53,695 bases of DNA from CAYUPI01 sp964446585 (GCA_964446585.1 CAYUPI010000040.1:1-53695), one strand, 5' to 3'. Counted from the stretch's first letter, positions 36,843 through 45,977 are shown. Numbers and translations: made by a program. Notes: generated by a model from the sequence alone, not told the origin.

Positions 36843-37451
36843 ATGGCTCGTTACACAGGTCCCCGCGTTCGCATCAGCCGCCGATTCGGCGTGCCCATCT
36901 TCGGCCCGTCCAAGTATCTGGAACGCCGCAATTATGGCCCCGGAGTGCACGGCCCCAAATCGCGCCGCAAGCACACCGATTATGGCCTGGGTCTGATCGA
37001 GAAGCAGAAGCTCCGCTATTATTACGGGCTGCTCGAGCGGCAGTTTCGTGGCGTGTACGAACGCGCCTTAAAGCGCCGCGGCGTCACCGGCGAACAGATG
37101 CTGCAGATTCTGGAAACCCGCCTGGATAACCTTTGTTATCATCTCGGGTTCGCCAACACCCGGGCAGCGGCTCGGCAACTGGTTTGTCACGGCCACGTCA
37201 AAGTTAACAGCCGAAAGGTCAATATCCCTTCCTGCGGCCTGAAAGTGAACGATGTGATCGAGATCAAGAGTTCCAATGCCGCCCGGCAGTTGGCCTCCAA
37301 AAACCTGGAGCTTGCCGCCAGCCGGGCCGTGCCAGATTGGCTGTCCCTGGACAAAGAAGCGCTCAAGGGCGTGCTCCTGCGCATTCCGACCCGCGACGAA
37401 ATACAGCCCATCGCCAATGAACAGGCGGTTGTAGAATTTTATTCCCGCTAG
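36843..37451 (+). CDS. rpsD: 30S ribosomal protein S4
   Basis: 202 residues. MARYTGPRVRISRRFGVPIF, YGLLERQFRGVYERALKRRG and the S4 RNA-binding domain LDNLCYHLGFANTRAAARQL with HGHVKVNSRKVNIPS identify uS4. N-terminal zinc cysteines are absent, so this is the zinc-free form. S4 is a primary 16S rRNA binder and often represses the alpha operon. Confidence 0.97.
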   Translation: MARYTGPRVRISRRFGVPIFGPSKYLERRNYGPGVHGPKSRRKHTDYGLGLIEKQKLRYYYGLLERQFRGVYERALKRRGVTGEQMLQILETRLDNLCYHLGFANTRAAARQLVCHGHVKVNSRKVNIPSCGLKVNDVIEIKSSNAARQLASKNLELAASRAVPDWLSLDKEALKGVLLRIPTRDEIQPIANEQAVVEFYSR

Positions 37452-37461
37452 AAATGAAAAC

Positions 37462-37534
37462 TGGAGTATTGGAACATTGGAATAGTGGAGCGTTGTAAAG
37501 CATCATCCCACCATTCCATCATTCCATTATTCCA
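37462..37534. repeat. TGGAGTAnTGGA hairpin between rpsD and rpoA, copy 2
   Basis: The left arm 37462-37488 and right arm 37508-37534 pair at 21 of 27 positions. Both are built of degenerate TGGA(A/G)TAnTGGAA units or their complement. It lies in the 159-bp spacer before rpoA. No T-run follows. Same family as 35666-35743. Confidence 0.65.
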
Positions 37535-37610
37535 AAACAATTACACGGGCCGCGCCGGCGCGCGGGAATAAGAGCCGGTGGGGCCAGATTAAAATTGTTG
37601 AAAGGAAACC

Positions 37611-38636
37611 ATGCCAGTACGTTTAGGACGGTTCGAAATGCCGAAGCGATTGACGAAAGACGACACAACCGCGACGGAAACTTACGCCAAATTCGTCGCC
37701 GAACCCTTTGAGACCGGTTACGGTCACACGGTCGGGAACTCTTTGCGGCGAGTGCTGCTTTCTTCTCTGGAAGGCGCCGCAATTACCTCCATCAAGGTGG
37801 ATGGCGCGATGCACGAATTCGCCACGATCGACGGAGTCGTGGAAGACGTCACCGACATCGTGCTGAATTTGAAGAAGATTCTGTTCAAAGCGCATACGCG
37901 CGATCCGCAGACTCTGTTGCTTTCGGCCAATAAAGATGGCGAAGTCACCGCCGGTGATATCCAGCTCAACCAAAATGTGGAGCTGGTTAACCCGGCGCAG
38001 CACATCTGCACGCTCGACAAGAAGAAAAAGTTCGAGATGGAGCTCGAAGTCAAAGTCGGACGCGGGTTTCTTCCGGGCGACGAAAACAAAAAGCCCAACC
38101 AGGCCATTGGAGTCATTGCTATCGATTCGCTCTTCTCGCCGGTGACGCGCGTCCGCTATGCGGTCGAAAACGCACGCGTCGGACAGCGCACCGATTACGA
38201 TCGACTGGTGCTCGAAGTGTGGACGGACGGACGGATTTCGCCCGACGACGCCCTGACGCAGGCTTCGGCCATTTTGCAACACCACCTCGATGTCTTCGTC
38301 GGCTACGACAAGAACGCTGTCGAGTTCGAAGAAGTTGTGGACAAGCAGGACGAGGAAAAGACCAAGCTCAAGCGGCTGCTCAACATGAGCGTCAACGAAA
38401 TCGAATTGAGCGTCCGTGCCGCCAACTGCCTCAACAACGCGAACATCACAACGGTCGGCCAATTGGCCATGAAGACCGAGCAGGAGATGCTCAAGTATCG
38501 CAACTTCGGCAAGAAATCGCTCAACGAAATCAAAGACAAGCTCGCCGCGCTCGGTTTGACGTTGGGCATGACCTTCGAGCCGGACCTGCTGGAAACGCCG
38601 AAAGAGGAGGCTGTCGCCGCGCACGGCCTGCATTAA
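37611..38636 (+). CDS. rpoA: DNA-directed RNA polymerase subunit alpha
   Basis: 341 residues, full length. The alpha-NTD carries FETGYGHTVGNSLRRVLLSS (dimerisation) and GVVEDVTDIVLNLKKI. The alpha-CTD from about residue 250 carries NEIELSVRAANCLNNANITT and YRNFGKKSLNEIKDKLAALG, the DNA- and activator-binding part. AAAGGAAA lies just before the ATG, one of the better ribosome-binding sites in this operon. Confidence 0.98.
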   Translation: MPVRLGRFEMPKRLTKDDTTATETYAKFVAEPFETGYGHTVGNSLRRVLLSSLEGAAITSIKVDGAMHEFATIDGVVEDVTDIVLNLKKILFKAHTRDPQTLLLSANKDGEVTAGDIQLNQNVELVNPAQHICTLDKKKKFEMELEVKVGRGFLPGDENKKPNQAIGVIAIDSLFSPVTRVRYAVENARVGQRTDYDRLVLEVWTDGRISPDDALTQASAILQHHLDVFVGYDKNAVEFEEVVDKQDEEKTKLKRLLNMSVNEIELSVRAANCLNNANITTVGQLAMKTEQEMLKYRNFGKKSLNEIKDKLAALGLTLGMTFEPDLLETPKEEAVAAHGLH

Positions 38637-38721
38637 CCTTAGAGATACAGAATCGGCGGGGGCGGGCCGCGGCTCGCCCAGCTCTCTCGACGCTCCGTTT
38701 ACCCTTTACTAATTACCCACC

Positions 38722-39141
38722 ATGCGACACCTCAAGCGAACGGCCAAGCTCGGCCGCACCGGCGAGCACCGCAATGCGATGCTGGCCAACCTGGTTTGCA
38801 GTCTCATCAAGCATAAGCGCGTCACCACTACTTTGGCCAAGGCCAAGGCGGCCCGCTCGGTGGCGGAAAAGATGGTCACGCTCGGCAAGCGCGGCACGAT
38901 CCACGACCGGCGCCTGGCCGCCGCGCGCTTGCACCAGGAAGACGTCGTAAAAATCCTCTTCAACGACATAGCTCCGGCGCAAAAAGAACGGCGGGGGGGC
39001 TATACGCGCATCGTCCGCCTTGATCAGCGGCAGGGCGACGCCGGCCAGCGCGCGATCCTGGAATGGGTCGATCTGCCCGTGGTCATCGAGACTCCCGCCG
39101 CAGCCGACGAAAAAACCAAGACCGAAGCGGCCACGACGTAA
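38722..39141 (+). CDS. rplQ: 50S ribosomal protein L17
   Basis: 139 residues. MRHLKRTAKLGRTGEHRNAM and LVCSLIKHKRVTTTLAKAKA are typical of bL17. The C-terminus has a 20-residue acidic/threonine-rich tail after the core, ending KTKTEAATT. It ends the operon. Only 16 bp separate it from the convergent MFS gene, with no terminator in between. Confidence 0.97.
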   Translation: MRHLKRTAKLGRTGEHRNAMLANLVCSLIKHKRVTTTLAKAKAARSVAEKMVTLGKRGTIHDRRLAAARLHQEDVVKILFNDIAPAQKERRGGYTRIVRLDQRQGDAGQRAILEWVDLPVVIETPAAADEKTKTEAATT

Positions 39142-39157
39142 AGCTTCGAGCCGCCTC

Positions 39158-40507
39158 TTAGTCCTCCGGCAACAGCTTTCCCTTTGTTTCCGGAGCCCAA
39201 ATCAGGGCAATCATACCGACGAAAAAGATGCTGCACAGGATCACGGCAGCGACCCTGAATGGCTCGGAGACCGCATGCACTTTCAGAGCTTCGCTCAGCC
39301 TGCCCATTAGCCAGGGAGCCGGAGCGGCGAGATACCGTACCGTATTGTAACAGAACCCTACTCCCGTTCCTCGAATGCGCGTAGGGAAAAGCTCGGGGAA
39401 GTAGATCGAATATCCGGCGAAGACACCGAGCTGCGCAAAGCCCATCATAGGCAGCATCCAATAGGCCTGCGTAGCGGTGCGCAGGGAAAGAAATACATAT
39501 GCTGTGACCAACAGGCTGAGGATAAACGCACCGAAGAACGCGCCACGCCGGCTCCAGCGGGAAGCGACGTAAGTGAAGACCAGCATGCCAAGGAATGCGC
39601 CGCCATCTTGAAACGCCAAACCGAAGCCGCGGACAGTGTCCACCTGCTTTTGCGGCGCGCCGGCCAAGGCGGTAGAAATAAGTTCGGGCGAGAAAAAGCC
39701 GATACCCCACAACCCGAACATGCCCGAAAGGCCGAGGAACAACCCAACCAGTGCATTCTTTCGCCATCGAGCATCCTCAAAGAGGTCAATTGGTGATCCT
39801 GCCTTGCGGCCAATGCCAGCCGCGGCTTGGGCTTTGGCCAATTTCCAGGCCTCGGGCTCGCGCAGGAAAAAAAGGATAGGAATCGTCAACAGCGCCGGAA
39901 GAACGCCGACGAAAAACAACACCCGCCAGCCGGAATAGTTTCCGAGGAAATTCATAGTGCCCGGCTTGATCGAGAGCGTAATCAATGACCCGATAATGTT
40001 CCCGGTTGCCGAGAGTGCTTGAAGCGAGCCGAGCGCCAGGGAGCGAAAACGTCCCGGCACACTCTCCGCCACCAGCGTCGTGGCGGCACCAAACATTCCC
40101 CCGATCCCTAGTCCGACAAGGAAACGGTAAAAACTAAAATCGACCCATGATTGCGCGCAGCCAGAAAGCCCAGTGAAGCCCGAATAAATCAAGAGCGTTA
40201 TGACCATGGTTTTGACCCGGCCCAGCTTGTCACTGAGCATTCCAAAAATGATACCACCGGTTGACCAGCCCAGGATCATCCACATCGTAGCGGTGCCGAT
40301 GTATTGTTTGAGGATCGCCAGGGCTGCGGCGTCGTTCTTCAACAACTCCTTGAGCGCAGACTCGCGCGCCAGAACGAACAGCCGCTGGTCCATGCAGTCG
40401 AACAACCAGCCGCAAGAGGCGATAATCACCACCAACCAGTGATAGACGGTTACCCCATTGAGCAGCTTCTGTTCGGGTGGTGGGGAAGCGAGGTCGGTGG
40501 CCGGCAT
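39158..40507 (-). CDS. MFS transporter (sugar/organic acid type)
   Basis: 449 residues, twelve membrane segments. Signature between segments 2 and 3 is GMLSDKLGRVKTM. Segment 1 holds GWLFDCMDQRLFVLA, with an acidic residue where proton-coupled carriers of aromatic acids or sugars have one. FLVGLGIGGMFGAATTLVAE and the later IYFPELFPTRIRGTGVGFCY match the sugar/metabolite:H+ symporter group. Substrate not assignable. Single gene, opposite to its neighbours. Confidence 0.88.
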   Translation of the reverse strand: MPATDLASPPPEQKLLNGVTVYHWLVVIIASCGWLFDCMDQRLFVLARESALKELLKNDAAALAILKQYIGTATMWMILGWSTGGIIFGMLSDKLGRVKTMVITLLIYSGFTGLSGCAQSWVDFSFYRFLVGLGIGGMFGAATTLVAESVPGRFRSLALGSLQALSATGNIIGSLITLSIKPGTMNFLGNYSGWRVLFFVGVLPALLTIPILFFLREPEAWKLAKAQAAAGIGRKAGSPIDLFEDARWRKNALVGLFLGLSGMFGLWGIGFFSPELISTALAGAPQKQVDTVRGFGLAFQDGGAFLGMLVFTYVASRWSRRGAFFGAFILSLLVTAYVFLSLRTATQAYWMLPMMGFAQLGVFAGYSIYFPELFPTRIRGTGVGFCYNTVRYLAAPAPWLMGRLSEALKVHAVSEPFRVAAVILCSIFFVGMIALIWAPETKGKLLPED

Positions 40508-40729
40508 ATCGGAAATCGTTGCCGCATTCTGTACGGCCCGGCATGGAGTTCAAGCCTTAGGTTTTTTCCGGAAGCGAATTTCTACAGGGCGATCACGAAA
40601 CTGGAGCGGTCCCGACCGATCGGACGCTGCTCCAAAAGCTACGCCGTCAGGACACCTTGATTTTCCTCGCGCCAGCGTCTTGGGCGACAGAGGGAAAAAA
40701 GCAAGTTGCCATTTGCCTGGCAGAATTGT

Positions 40730-40744
40730 TTGTCAGTATGACAA
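40730..40744. promoter_or_regulatory. Operator-like palindrome TTGTCA-GTA-TGACAA
   Basis: Perfect 6-bp half-sites with a 3-bp centre, in the 618-bp gap between the divergent MFS and PSD1 genes. Spacing and symmetry suit a dimeric regulator. Which transcript it controls is unclear. Confidence 0.35.
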
Positions 40745-40937
40745 TTTAGACAACAACGACCAGGATGCCGTGCCCAAAGGCGCGATTCCGCGCAGGGCCG
40801 GCGGGTGGCTAAAGCGAGGCTTGATTGGCAATCGCGATCTGCCGGGACCGCACGCCCGGATGGCGACGCCAATCCCTAACCCCAACCCACAACCCCAGCC
40901 GGGCCGTTCACGTGATGTGAACGGCCTGGTGTTTTTT
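40745..40937 (+). ncRNA. Candidate small RNA ending at an orphan terminator
   Basis: A strong terminator points rightwards here, although no plus-strand gene lies upstream for more than 1.5 kb. The 190 bp before it are GC-rich with possible local stems and no credible ORF. The 5' end is a guess placed after the operator-like palindrome. Confidence 0.3.
40902..40937 (+). terminator. Rho-independent terminator
   Basis: GGCCGTTCAC (40902-40911), loop GTGAT, GTGAACGGCC (40917-40926): a perfect 10-bp stem that can extend by three pairs, followed by TGGTGTTTTTT. No annotated gene ends before it on this strand. Confidence 0.8.
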
Positions 40938-41125
40938 CGGGCTTCGCCAGAGTCGCGCTCCACCTGCACTGGCCGCCTAAAGGGCCGAAGCTTGCGCTGA
41001 ATGGCTTTTTAGAGCTTAATAAATCAGAGCACGGTTGGAATGGCCGGTAAGACGGCGCAGATAACCGAGCCCGTTGCATCACAGAGAATAGGCAGACCTT
41101 TCGCAACGTCTCATATAACAGCCTT

Positions 41126-44100
41126 ATGGTGTTCGGTCGTAGCTGCGTTCTTCTCGCCACCCAAGTGGCCCTGGTTTTGCTCCCCCTTGACTTGAGCAAG
41201 GGCTCGGTGACAAACCACGTCCAATTCAACCGCGACGTTCGGCCGATTTTGTCCGAGAACTGCTACGCCTGCCATGGGCCGGACAAGAACCAGCGCAAGC
41301 CGAGCAAACGTCCCTTGCGGCTCGACGTGCGCGAGGTCGCGCTCGAACGCGGCGCGATTGTTCCGGGCAAACCTGCCGACAGCAAACTCGTCCAGCACAT
41401 TTTCTCGGACGATCCAGACGAGATCATGCCTCCGCCCAAGACTCAAAAGTCGCTGACGCCGGCGCAAAAGGAGTTGCTGAAGCAATGGGTTGCTGAAGGC
41501 GCCCAATACGAAGCGCATTGGGCGTATCTGCCGCTGGGCCGTCCCCCGGTTCCCCAGGCCCGCAACGCGCACTGGGTGCGAAATCCGATCGACGCTTTCA
41601 TTCTGCACGCGCTTGAAACAAAAGAGATCGCGCCCTCGCCGGAAGCAGACCGTCGGACGCTGCTGCGGCGACTCAGCCTGGACTTGATCGGCCTGCCGCC
41701 GACACCTGAGGAAGTGAAGGCGTTCCTCTCCGACACGACTCCGAATGCATACGAGCGGCAGGCGGACCGGCTTTTGCGCTCGCCGCATTTTGGTGAGCGC
41801 ATGGCGGTGCCGTGGCTGGACGTCGTTCGCTTCGCCGACACGGTGGGCTATCACGGTGATCAGAATCAAAACATTTTTCCGTACCGCGATTACGTGATTG
41901 ACGCGTTCAATCAAAACAAGCCGTTTGACGAGTTCACCATCGAGCAGCTTGCGGGCGACCTGTTGCCCAGCCCCTCTATCGAGGCCCGAGTGGCCACTGG
42001 ATTTAACCGGCTGAACATGCTGACGCGCGAGGGCGGCGCGCAGCCGAAGGAGTATCTGGCCAAATACGCGGCCGATCGAGTGAGGACGGTTTCAATGACG
42101 TGGCTGGGATCCACTATGGGTTGCGCCGAATGCCATGACCACAAGTTCGATCCTTTCAGCACGAAGGATTTTTATTGCATGGAAGCTTTCTTCGCCGACC
42201 TCAAACAATGGGGGGTCTATGCCGATTACAACTACACGCCCGAGCCCGAGCTGAAGGGCGTCGATAACGATTATCCATTCCCACCGGAAATCGAAGTGGA
42301 CAGCGCTTATCTGCACCGGCGGCTCGCCCGGCTGCACGCTCAGGCGGACGCGATTTATGCCCGGTCGGCCGAGAATCTCAAATCGGACAAACAACGGAGC
42401 CGCGAGTTTGCCGCCTGGCGTAAATCGAGCCGTGGGTTTTTGAAACAGTGGCCGGACGGTTGGGTGACGCCGAGGCCCGAAGTCACCCTGGTCGCGAAAG
42501 ACATCAACGAAACCGCGAAAACCGAATTCACGGTTCAGGCCGACGGGATCGTGGCGCTCAACGGCCAGTCAAAGGAGACAGTGAGGCTGTCGCTTTCGCT
42601 GTCGAACATTTGGGTGGCCGCCCTTCGGCTTGAGATTGTGCCACAAGAGGAAGTCGGCGAGAAACCTACAGGACGCAAAAAAGCAAAGGGCGTTTCGATC
42701 GCGCTCACCGCCAGCCTCAAATCAAAGGACGCCGACCAGGAAACCAAACTGGCATTCTACGATGCCGAGGCGGATCAAAAAGAAGAACGTTACGCGGGAG
42801 GGCGGCCAATCCTCGGAGTGAAAGACGCCTGGAAGATCTCGACCGAGCACGAAAAGCAAACTGCAATTTGGCTGCTGGACAAACCGTTCCAGGCAAAAGC
42901 CGGCGATACGTTGGTGGTCAGCCTGGGAAAGGGGACTGTAGCTTCGGCGCGCGTGTCAGTCTCGCCGTTCGCGGGAGAGGAGCCGTTGGAATCGGGGGCG
43001 AGCAAGGCCCTGCGCCGCGCGATCGAGGACTGGGCGTCTTCGGGCGCCGCCGGTCGCGCGCTGGCCGCTCGCGCCTTTTTGCTGAGCACTCACTGTGACT
43101 CGGCCTCGGTCGATGATGCCCGCAAAATCCTCAAAGAAATCCGCGTTTGCCGTTACGGCCGCACCACCACCATGGTCAGCGTCGCACGCGAGCCCACCGT
43201 CACACGGGTCCTGCCCCGCGGCAATTGGCAGGATGAAACTGGCGAAATCGTTCAGCCCTCCGCACCTCATTTCCTGCCGCAAATTCCCAATCCGGAGGGC
43301 CGACGTCTGACGCGATTGGACCTGGCGCGATGGCTGGTGTCGCCCGAGAATCCGCTCACCGCCCGCGCGGTCGTAAACCGCTTCTGGAAACAGTTTTTCG
43401 GCACGGGGCTCTCGGCCGTGCTGGATGACCTCGGCGTGCAAGGCGACTGGCCCCTTAATCCGGAGCTGCTGGATTGGCTCGCGTGCGAGTTCGTGAACCC
43501 CAGTAGCAGCCGACGCGAGGAGGCTGAAAATTCGCGCTCGGACGTCAGAGCACGCCCATCCGGACAGAATCAGAGCCTCCTCACGTCGGCTGCTACAAAC
43601 CGCCATCCATGGAACGTGAAACACGTTATCAAGCTCATGGTCATGTCTTCCGTTTATCGGCAGAATTCCAACCAGCGTCCGGCTCTGAAGGAGCTCGATC
43701 CCAACAACCGGCTTCTGGCCGCGCAAACCCCACGACGGCTCGCAGCCGAATTCGTGCGGGACAACGCGCTCTACATTGCCAGCCTTTTGAATGAAGATAT
43801 CGGCGGCCCAAGCGCGCATCCGTACCAGCCGCCGGGCTACTACGCCAACCTCCAATTCCCCGATCGCGACTACTACCCGGATAAGGACGAGCGGCAATAT
43901 CGGCGCGGGATTTACACTCACTGGCAGCGGACTTTCCTGCATCCAATGCTGGCCAACTTCGACGCACCGTCGCGCGAGGAATGCACCGCCAATCGCGTAG
44001 TGTCGAACACGCCCCAGCAGGCCCTGACACTGCTGAATGATCCAACGTTCACCGAAGCGGCCCGCGCCTTTGCCGCACGGCTGCTGGCGAGGGCAGGCCA

Positions 44101-44356
44101 GTCGGATGAACAACGCCTCGATGCGGCCTTCGAACGTGCCTTGGCGCGGCCAGCCCGCCAAAGAGAAAAGGCGTCGCTGCTGAAGTTCCTGGCCGACCAG
44201 CGCGAGCATTACCGGCAGGACGAGGACGAAGCCGAGAAACTAATCAAAGTCGGTTTGGCGCCCGCGGAGAAGAAGGCGGACAAAAGTGAATTGGCGGCGT
44301 GGACGCAGGTGTGCCGGGTGATTTTGAATTTGCAGGAAACGCTTACGCGATATTGA
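41126..44356 (+). CDS. PSD1-type cytochrome c / DUF1549 / DUF1553 protein with in-frame repeat insert
   Basis: 1076 residues. The N-terminal hydrophobic signal is CVLLATQVALVLLPLDL. PSD1 has the heme motif CYACH at 46-50 in RPILSENCYACHGPDKN. DUF1549 spans roughly residues 150-360 (RNPIDAFILHALETKE, LIGLPPTPEEV, CAECHDHKFDPFSTKDFY). DUF1553 runs from about 730 to the end (LARWLVSPENPLTARAVVNR, then SNTPQQALTLLND). Between FVN and WNVKHVIKLMVMSSVYRQ, about 35 residues (near 793-828) come from a 94-bp palindromic repeat. The DUF1501 gene lies 141 bp downstream, the usual pairing. Function unsettled; periplasmic electron transfer or glycan-related roles have been suggested for such families. Confidence 0.9.
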   Translation: MVFGRSCVLLATQVALVLLPLDLSKGSVTNHVQFNRDVRPILSENCYACHGPDKNQRKPSKRPLRLDVREVALERGAIVPGKPADSKLVQHIFSDDPDEIMPPPKTQKSLTPAQKELLKQWVAEGAQYEAHWAYLPLGRPPVPQARNAHWVRNPIDAFILHALETKEIAPSPEADRRTLLRRLSLDLIGLPPTPEEVKAFLSDTTPNAYERQADRLLRSPHFGERMAVPWLDVVRFADTVGYHGDQNQNIFPYRDYVIDAFNQNKPFDEFTIEQLAGDLLPSPSIEARVATGFNRLNMLTREGGAQPKEYLAKYAADRVRTVSMTWLGSTMGCAECHDHKFDPFSTKDFYCMEAFFADLKQWGVYADYNYTPEPELKGVDNDYPFPPEIEVDSAYLHRRLARLHAQADAIYARSAENLKSDKQRSREFAAWRKSSRGFLKQWPDGWVTPRPEVTLVAKDINETAKTEFTVQADGIVALNGQSKETVRLSLSLSNIWVAALRLEIVPQEEVGEKPTGRKKAKGVSIALTASLKSKDADQETKLAFYDAEADQKEERYAGGRPILGVKDAWKISTEHEKQTAIWLLDKPFQAKAGDTLVVSLGKGTVASARVSVSPFAGEEPLESGASKALRRAIEDWASSGAAGRALAARAFLLSTHCDSASVDDARKILKEIRVCRYGRTTTMVSVAREPTVTRVLPRGNWQDETGEIVQPSAPHFLPQIPNPEGRRLTRLDLARWLVSPENPLTARAVVNRFWKQFFGTGLSAVLDDLGVQGDWPLNPELLDWLACEFVNPSSSRREEAENSRSDVRARPSGQNQSLLTSAATNRHPWNVKHVIKLMVMSSVYRQNSNQRPALKELDPNNRLLAAQTPRRLAAEFVRDNALYIASLLNEDIGGPSAHPYQPPGYYANLQFPDRDYYPDKDERQYRRGIYTHWQRTFLHPMLANFDAPSREECTANRVVSNTPQQALTLLNDPTFTEAARAFAARLLARAGQSDEQRLDAAFERALARPARQREKASLLKFLADQREHYRQDEDEAEKLIKVGLAPAEKKADKSELAAWTQVCRVILNLQETLTRY
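43503..43596. repeat. 94-bp palindromic element inserted in frame in a PSD1 gene
   Basis: The arms 43503-43525 and 43574-43596 are inverted repeats of 23 bp with one mismatch (GTAGCAGCCGACG... at the left, ...CGTCGGCTGCTAC at the right). The 48-bp centre is less structured. The element keeps the reading frame open and inserts residues such as SSSRREEAENSR and LLTSAATN into a conserved block of DUF1553. Confidence 0.85.
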
Positions 44357-44360
44357 ATGA

Positions 44361-44490
44361 AAGCATCCAACCGCCGACCTCCAAGCACCAGAAAAGCTCC
44401 AAGATTCAAGCCCCAAACCATCACGGAGCTACATTTTGGTTCTTGGTATTCGAAGTTTCGCTGGAAGTTGGAGGTTGATGCTTGGTGCTT
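44361..44490. repeat. Imperfect inverted-repeat spacer between PSD1 and DUF1501 genes
   Basis: The left arm begins AAGCATCCAACC (44361) and contains AAGCACCA (44383-44390). The right arm contains GGTTGATGCTT (44473-44483) and TGGTGCTT (44483-44490). Both arms are made of degenerate CCAAG/CTTGG units, so the spacer could fold into a long irregular hairpin. Confidence 0.5.
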
Positions 44491-44497
44491 CTGACTC

Positions 44498-45952
44498 ATG
44501 AACAGGCCATTCGACCTTCAAAACTTTCAGCTCGGCATCAATCGCCGCACTTTTCTCTCGCGCTCGGCCTACGGCCTTGGTGCGCTCGCGCTGGCCTCCT
44601 TGCTCGATCCGGGGATTCTGTGCGGCGCCCGCGCAGCCACAGCCGAGGATCGCTGGCGTGGGATCGTTAACCCACCGCATTTTCCCGTCCGTGCCAAACG
44701 AATCATTCATCTGTGCATGGCGGGCGGGCCGTCGCATCTGGAAAGTTTCGATTACAAACCGGAATTGAAACGCATTCATGGCCAGCCTTTCCCTGAATCT
44801 TTCACGAAGGGGCAGCAGCTCGCGCAGTTGCAGAACACACCGCTGAAAGCGCGCGGGCCATTCGTAGATTTTAAGAAACATGGCCAGTCCGGGCAGGAGA
44901 TCTCCGATCTGTTCCCGCACATCGCCGGCATCGCCGACGATATCTGCATCGTCCGCTCGATGCACACCGAGCAAATCAATCATGATCCGGCCCATGCCTT
45001 CATGAACACCGGCACAACGATCAAGGGCCGGCCCAGCATGGGTTCCTGGCTGCTCTATGGCCTGGGCGCAGAGACCGACAATCTGCCCGGGTTCATCGTG
45101 CTGACCTCCCGCGGCAAGACCGGTCTGCAGCCAGTTTCGGCGCGGCAATGGTCGAGCGGCTTTCTGCCCAGCCGATTCCAGGGAATTCTGTTTCAGTCCA
45201 AGGGCGACGCCGTCCATTACGTCGGCAATCCGGAAGGCGTTTGCCAAAGCACGCAGCGCCAGGTGATCGAAGAAATCAATCGCCTCAACGGCTTGCTGGC
45301 CGAAGAACGAATCGACCCCGAAATCCAGACCCGCATCAGCCAATACGAGCTGGCTTTTCGGATGCAGACGTCATTGCCGGAATTGACGGACTTCAGCAAA
45401 GAATCTCAAGCAACGCTCGACCGATATGGACTGAAAGAGCCCGGCGATGGCAGTTTCGCGTCCAACTGCCTGCTGGCGCGGCGCCTGGCCGAGCGCGGCG
45501 TGCGATTCATTCAACTCTATCATCGCGCGTGGGACCATCACGGCGACATCGAGAAGGACATGCCGGGCGCCGCTAAAGATGTGGACCAGGCTTCAGCCGC
45601 GCTGGTGACCGATCTAAAACAACGCGGGCTGTTAGAGGACACACTGATCCTGTGGGGCGGTGAATTCGGTCGCACGCCAATGGGCCAGGGCTCCGGCCGG
45701 GATCATCATATCAACGCGTTTTCGATTTGGCTGGCCGGTGGCGGCATCAAGGGCGGTGCGAACTGGGGCCAGACCGATGAACTGGGCTATCGTTACGTCG
45801 ATGACAACCAGAAGATGCACGTGCACGATCTCCACACGACGATGCTCTACCTGTGCGGCATCGATCACAAACGACTGACCTACCGGTACCAGGGCCGCGA
45901 TTTTCGGCTCACCGATGTCTCGGGCGAAGTCGCACAGGGGATTATCATTTGA
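44498..45952 (+). CDS. DUF1501 protein, Tat-exported
   Basis: 484 residues. The twin-arginine signal is NRRTFLSRSAYGLGALALAS at 15-34. DUF1501 is an alkaline-phosphatase-superfamily-like domain: KRIIHLCMAGGPSHLESFDY, HTEQINHDPAHAFMNTG, WGGEFGRTPMGQGSGRDHH and the C-terminal HDLHTTMLYLCGIDH. It pairs with the preceding PSD1 gene as commonly seen in planctomycetes and verrucomicrobia. Reaction unknown. Confidence 0.92.
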   Translation: MNRPFDLQNFQLGINRRTFLSRSAYGLGALALASLLDPGILCGARAATAEDRWRGIVNPPHFPVRAKRIIHLCMAGGPSHLESFDYKPELKRIHGQPFPESFTKGQQLAQLQNTPLKARGPFVDFKKHGQSGQEISDLFPHIAGIADDICIVRSMHTEQINHDPAHAFMNTGTTIKGRPSMGSWLLYGLGAETDNLPGFIVLTSRGKTGLQPVSARQWSSGFLPSRFQGILFQSKGDAVHYVGNPEGVCQSTQRQVIEEINRLNGLLAEERIDPEIQTRISQYELAFRMQTSLPELTDFSKESQATLDRYGLKEPGDGSFASNCLLARRLAERGVRFIQLYHRAWDHHGDIEKDMPGAAKDVDQASAALVTDLKQRGLLEDTLILWGGEFGRTPMGQGSGRDHHINAFSIWLAGGGIKGGANWGQTDELGYRYVDDNQKMHVHDLHTTMLYLCGIDHKRLTYRYQGRDFRLTDVSGEVAQGIII

Positions 45953-45977
45953 GCCGATCAGGGATCTGCACGGGTTT

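Noticed and set aside
37623..38633. 336-codon open frame antisense to rpoA
   Set aside because: It exactly mirrors rpoA, has no recognisable domain and arises from codon bias.
41114..41119. TATAAC as -10 element for the PSD1 gene at 41126
   Set aside because: It lies only 7 bp before the start codon and no -35 is present.
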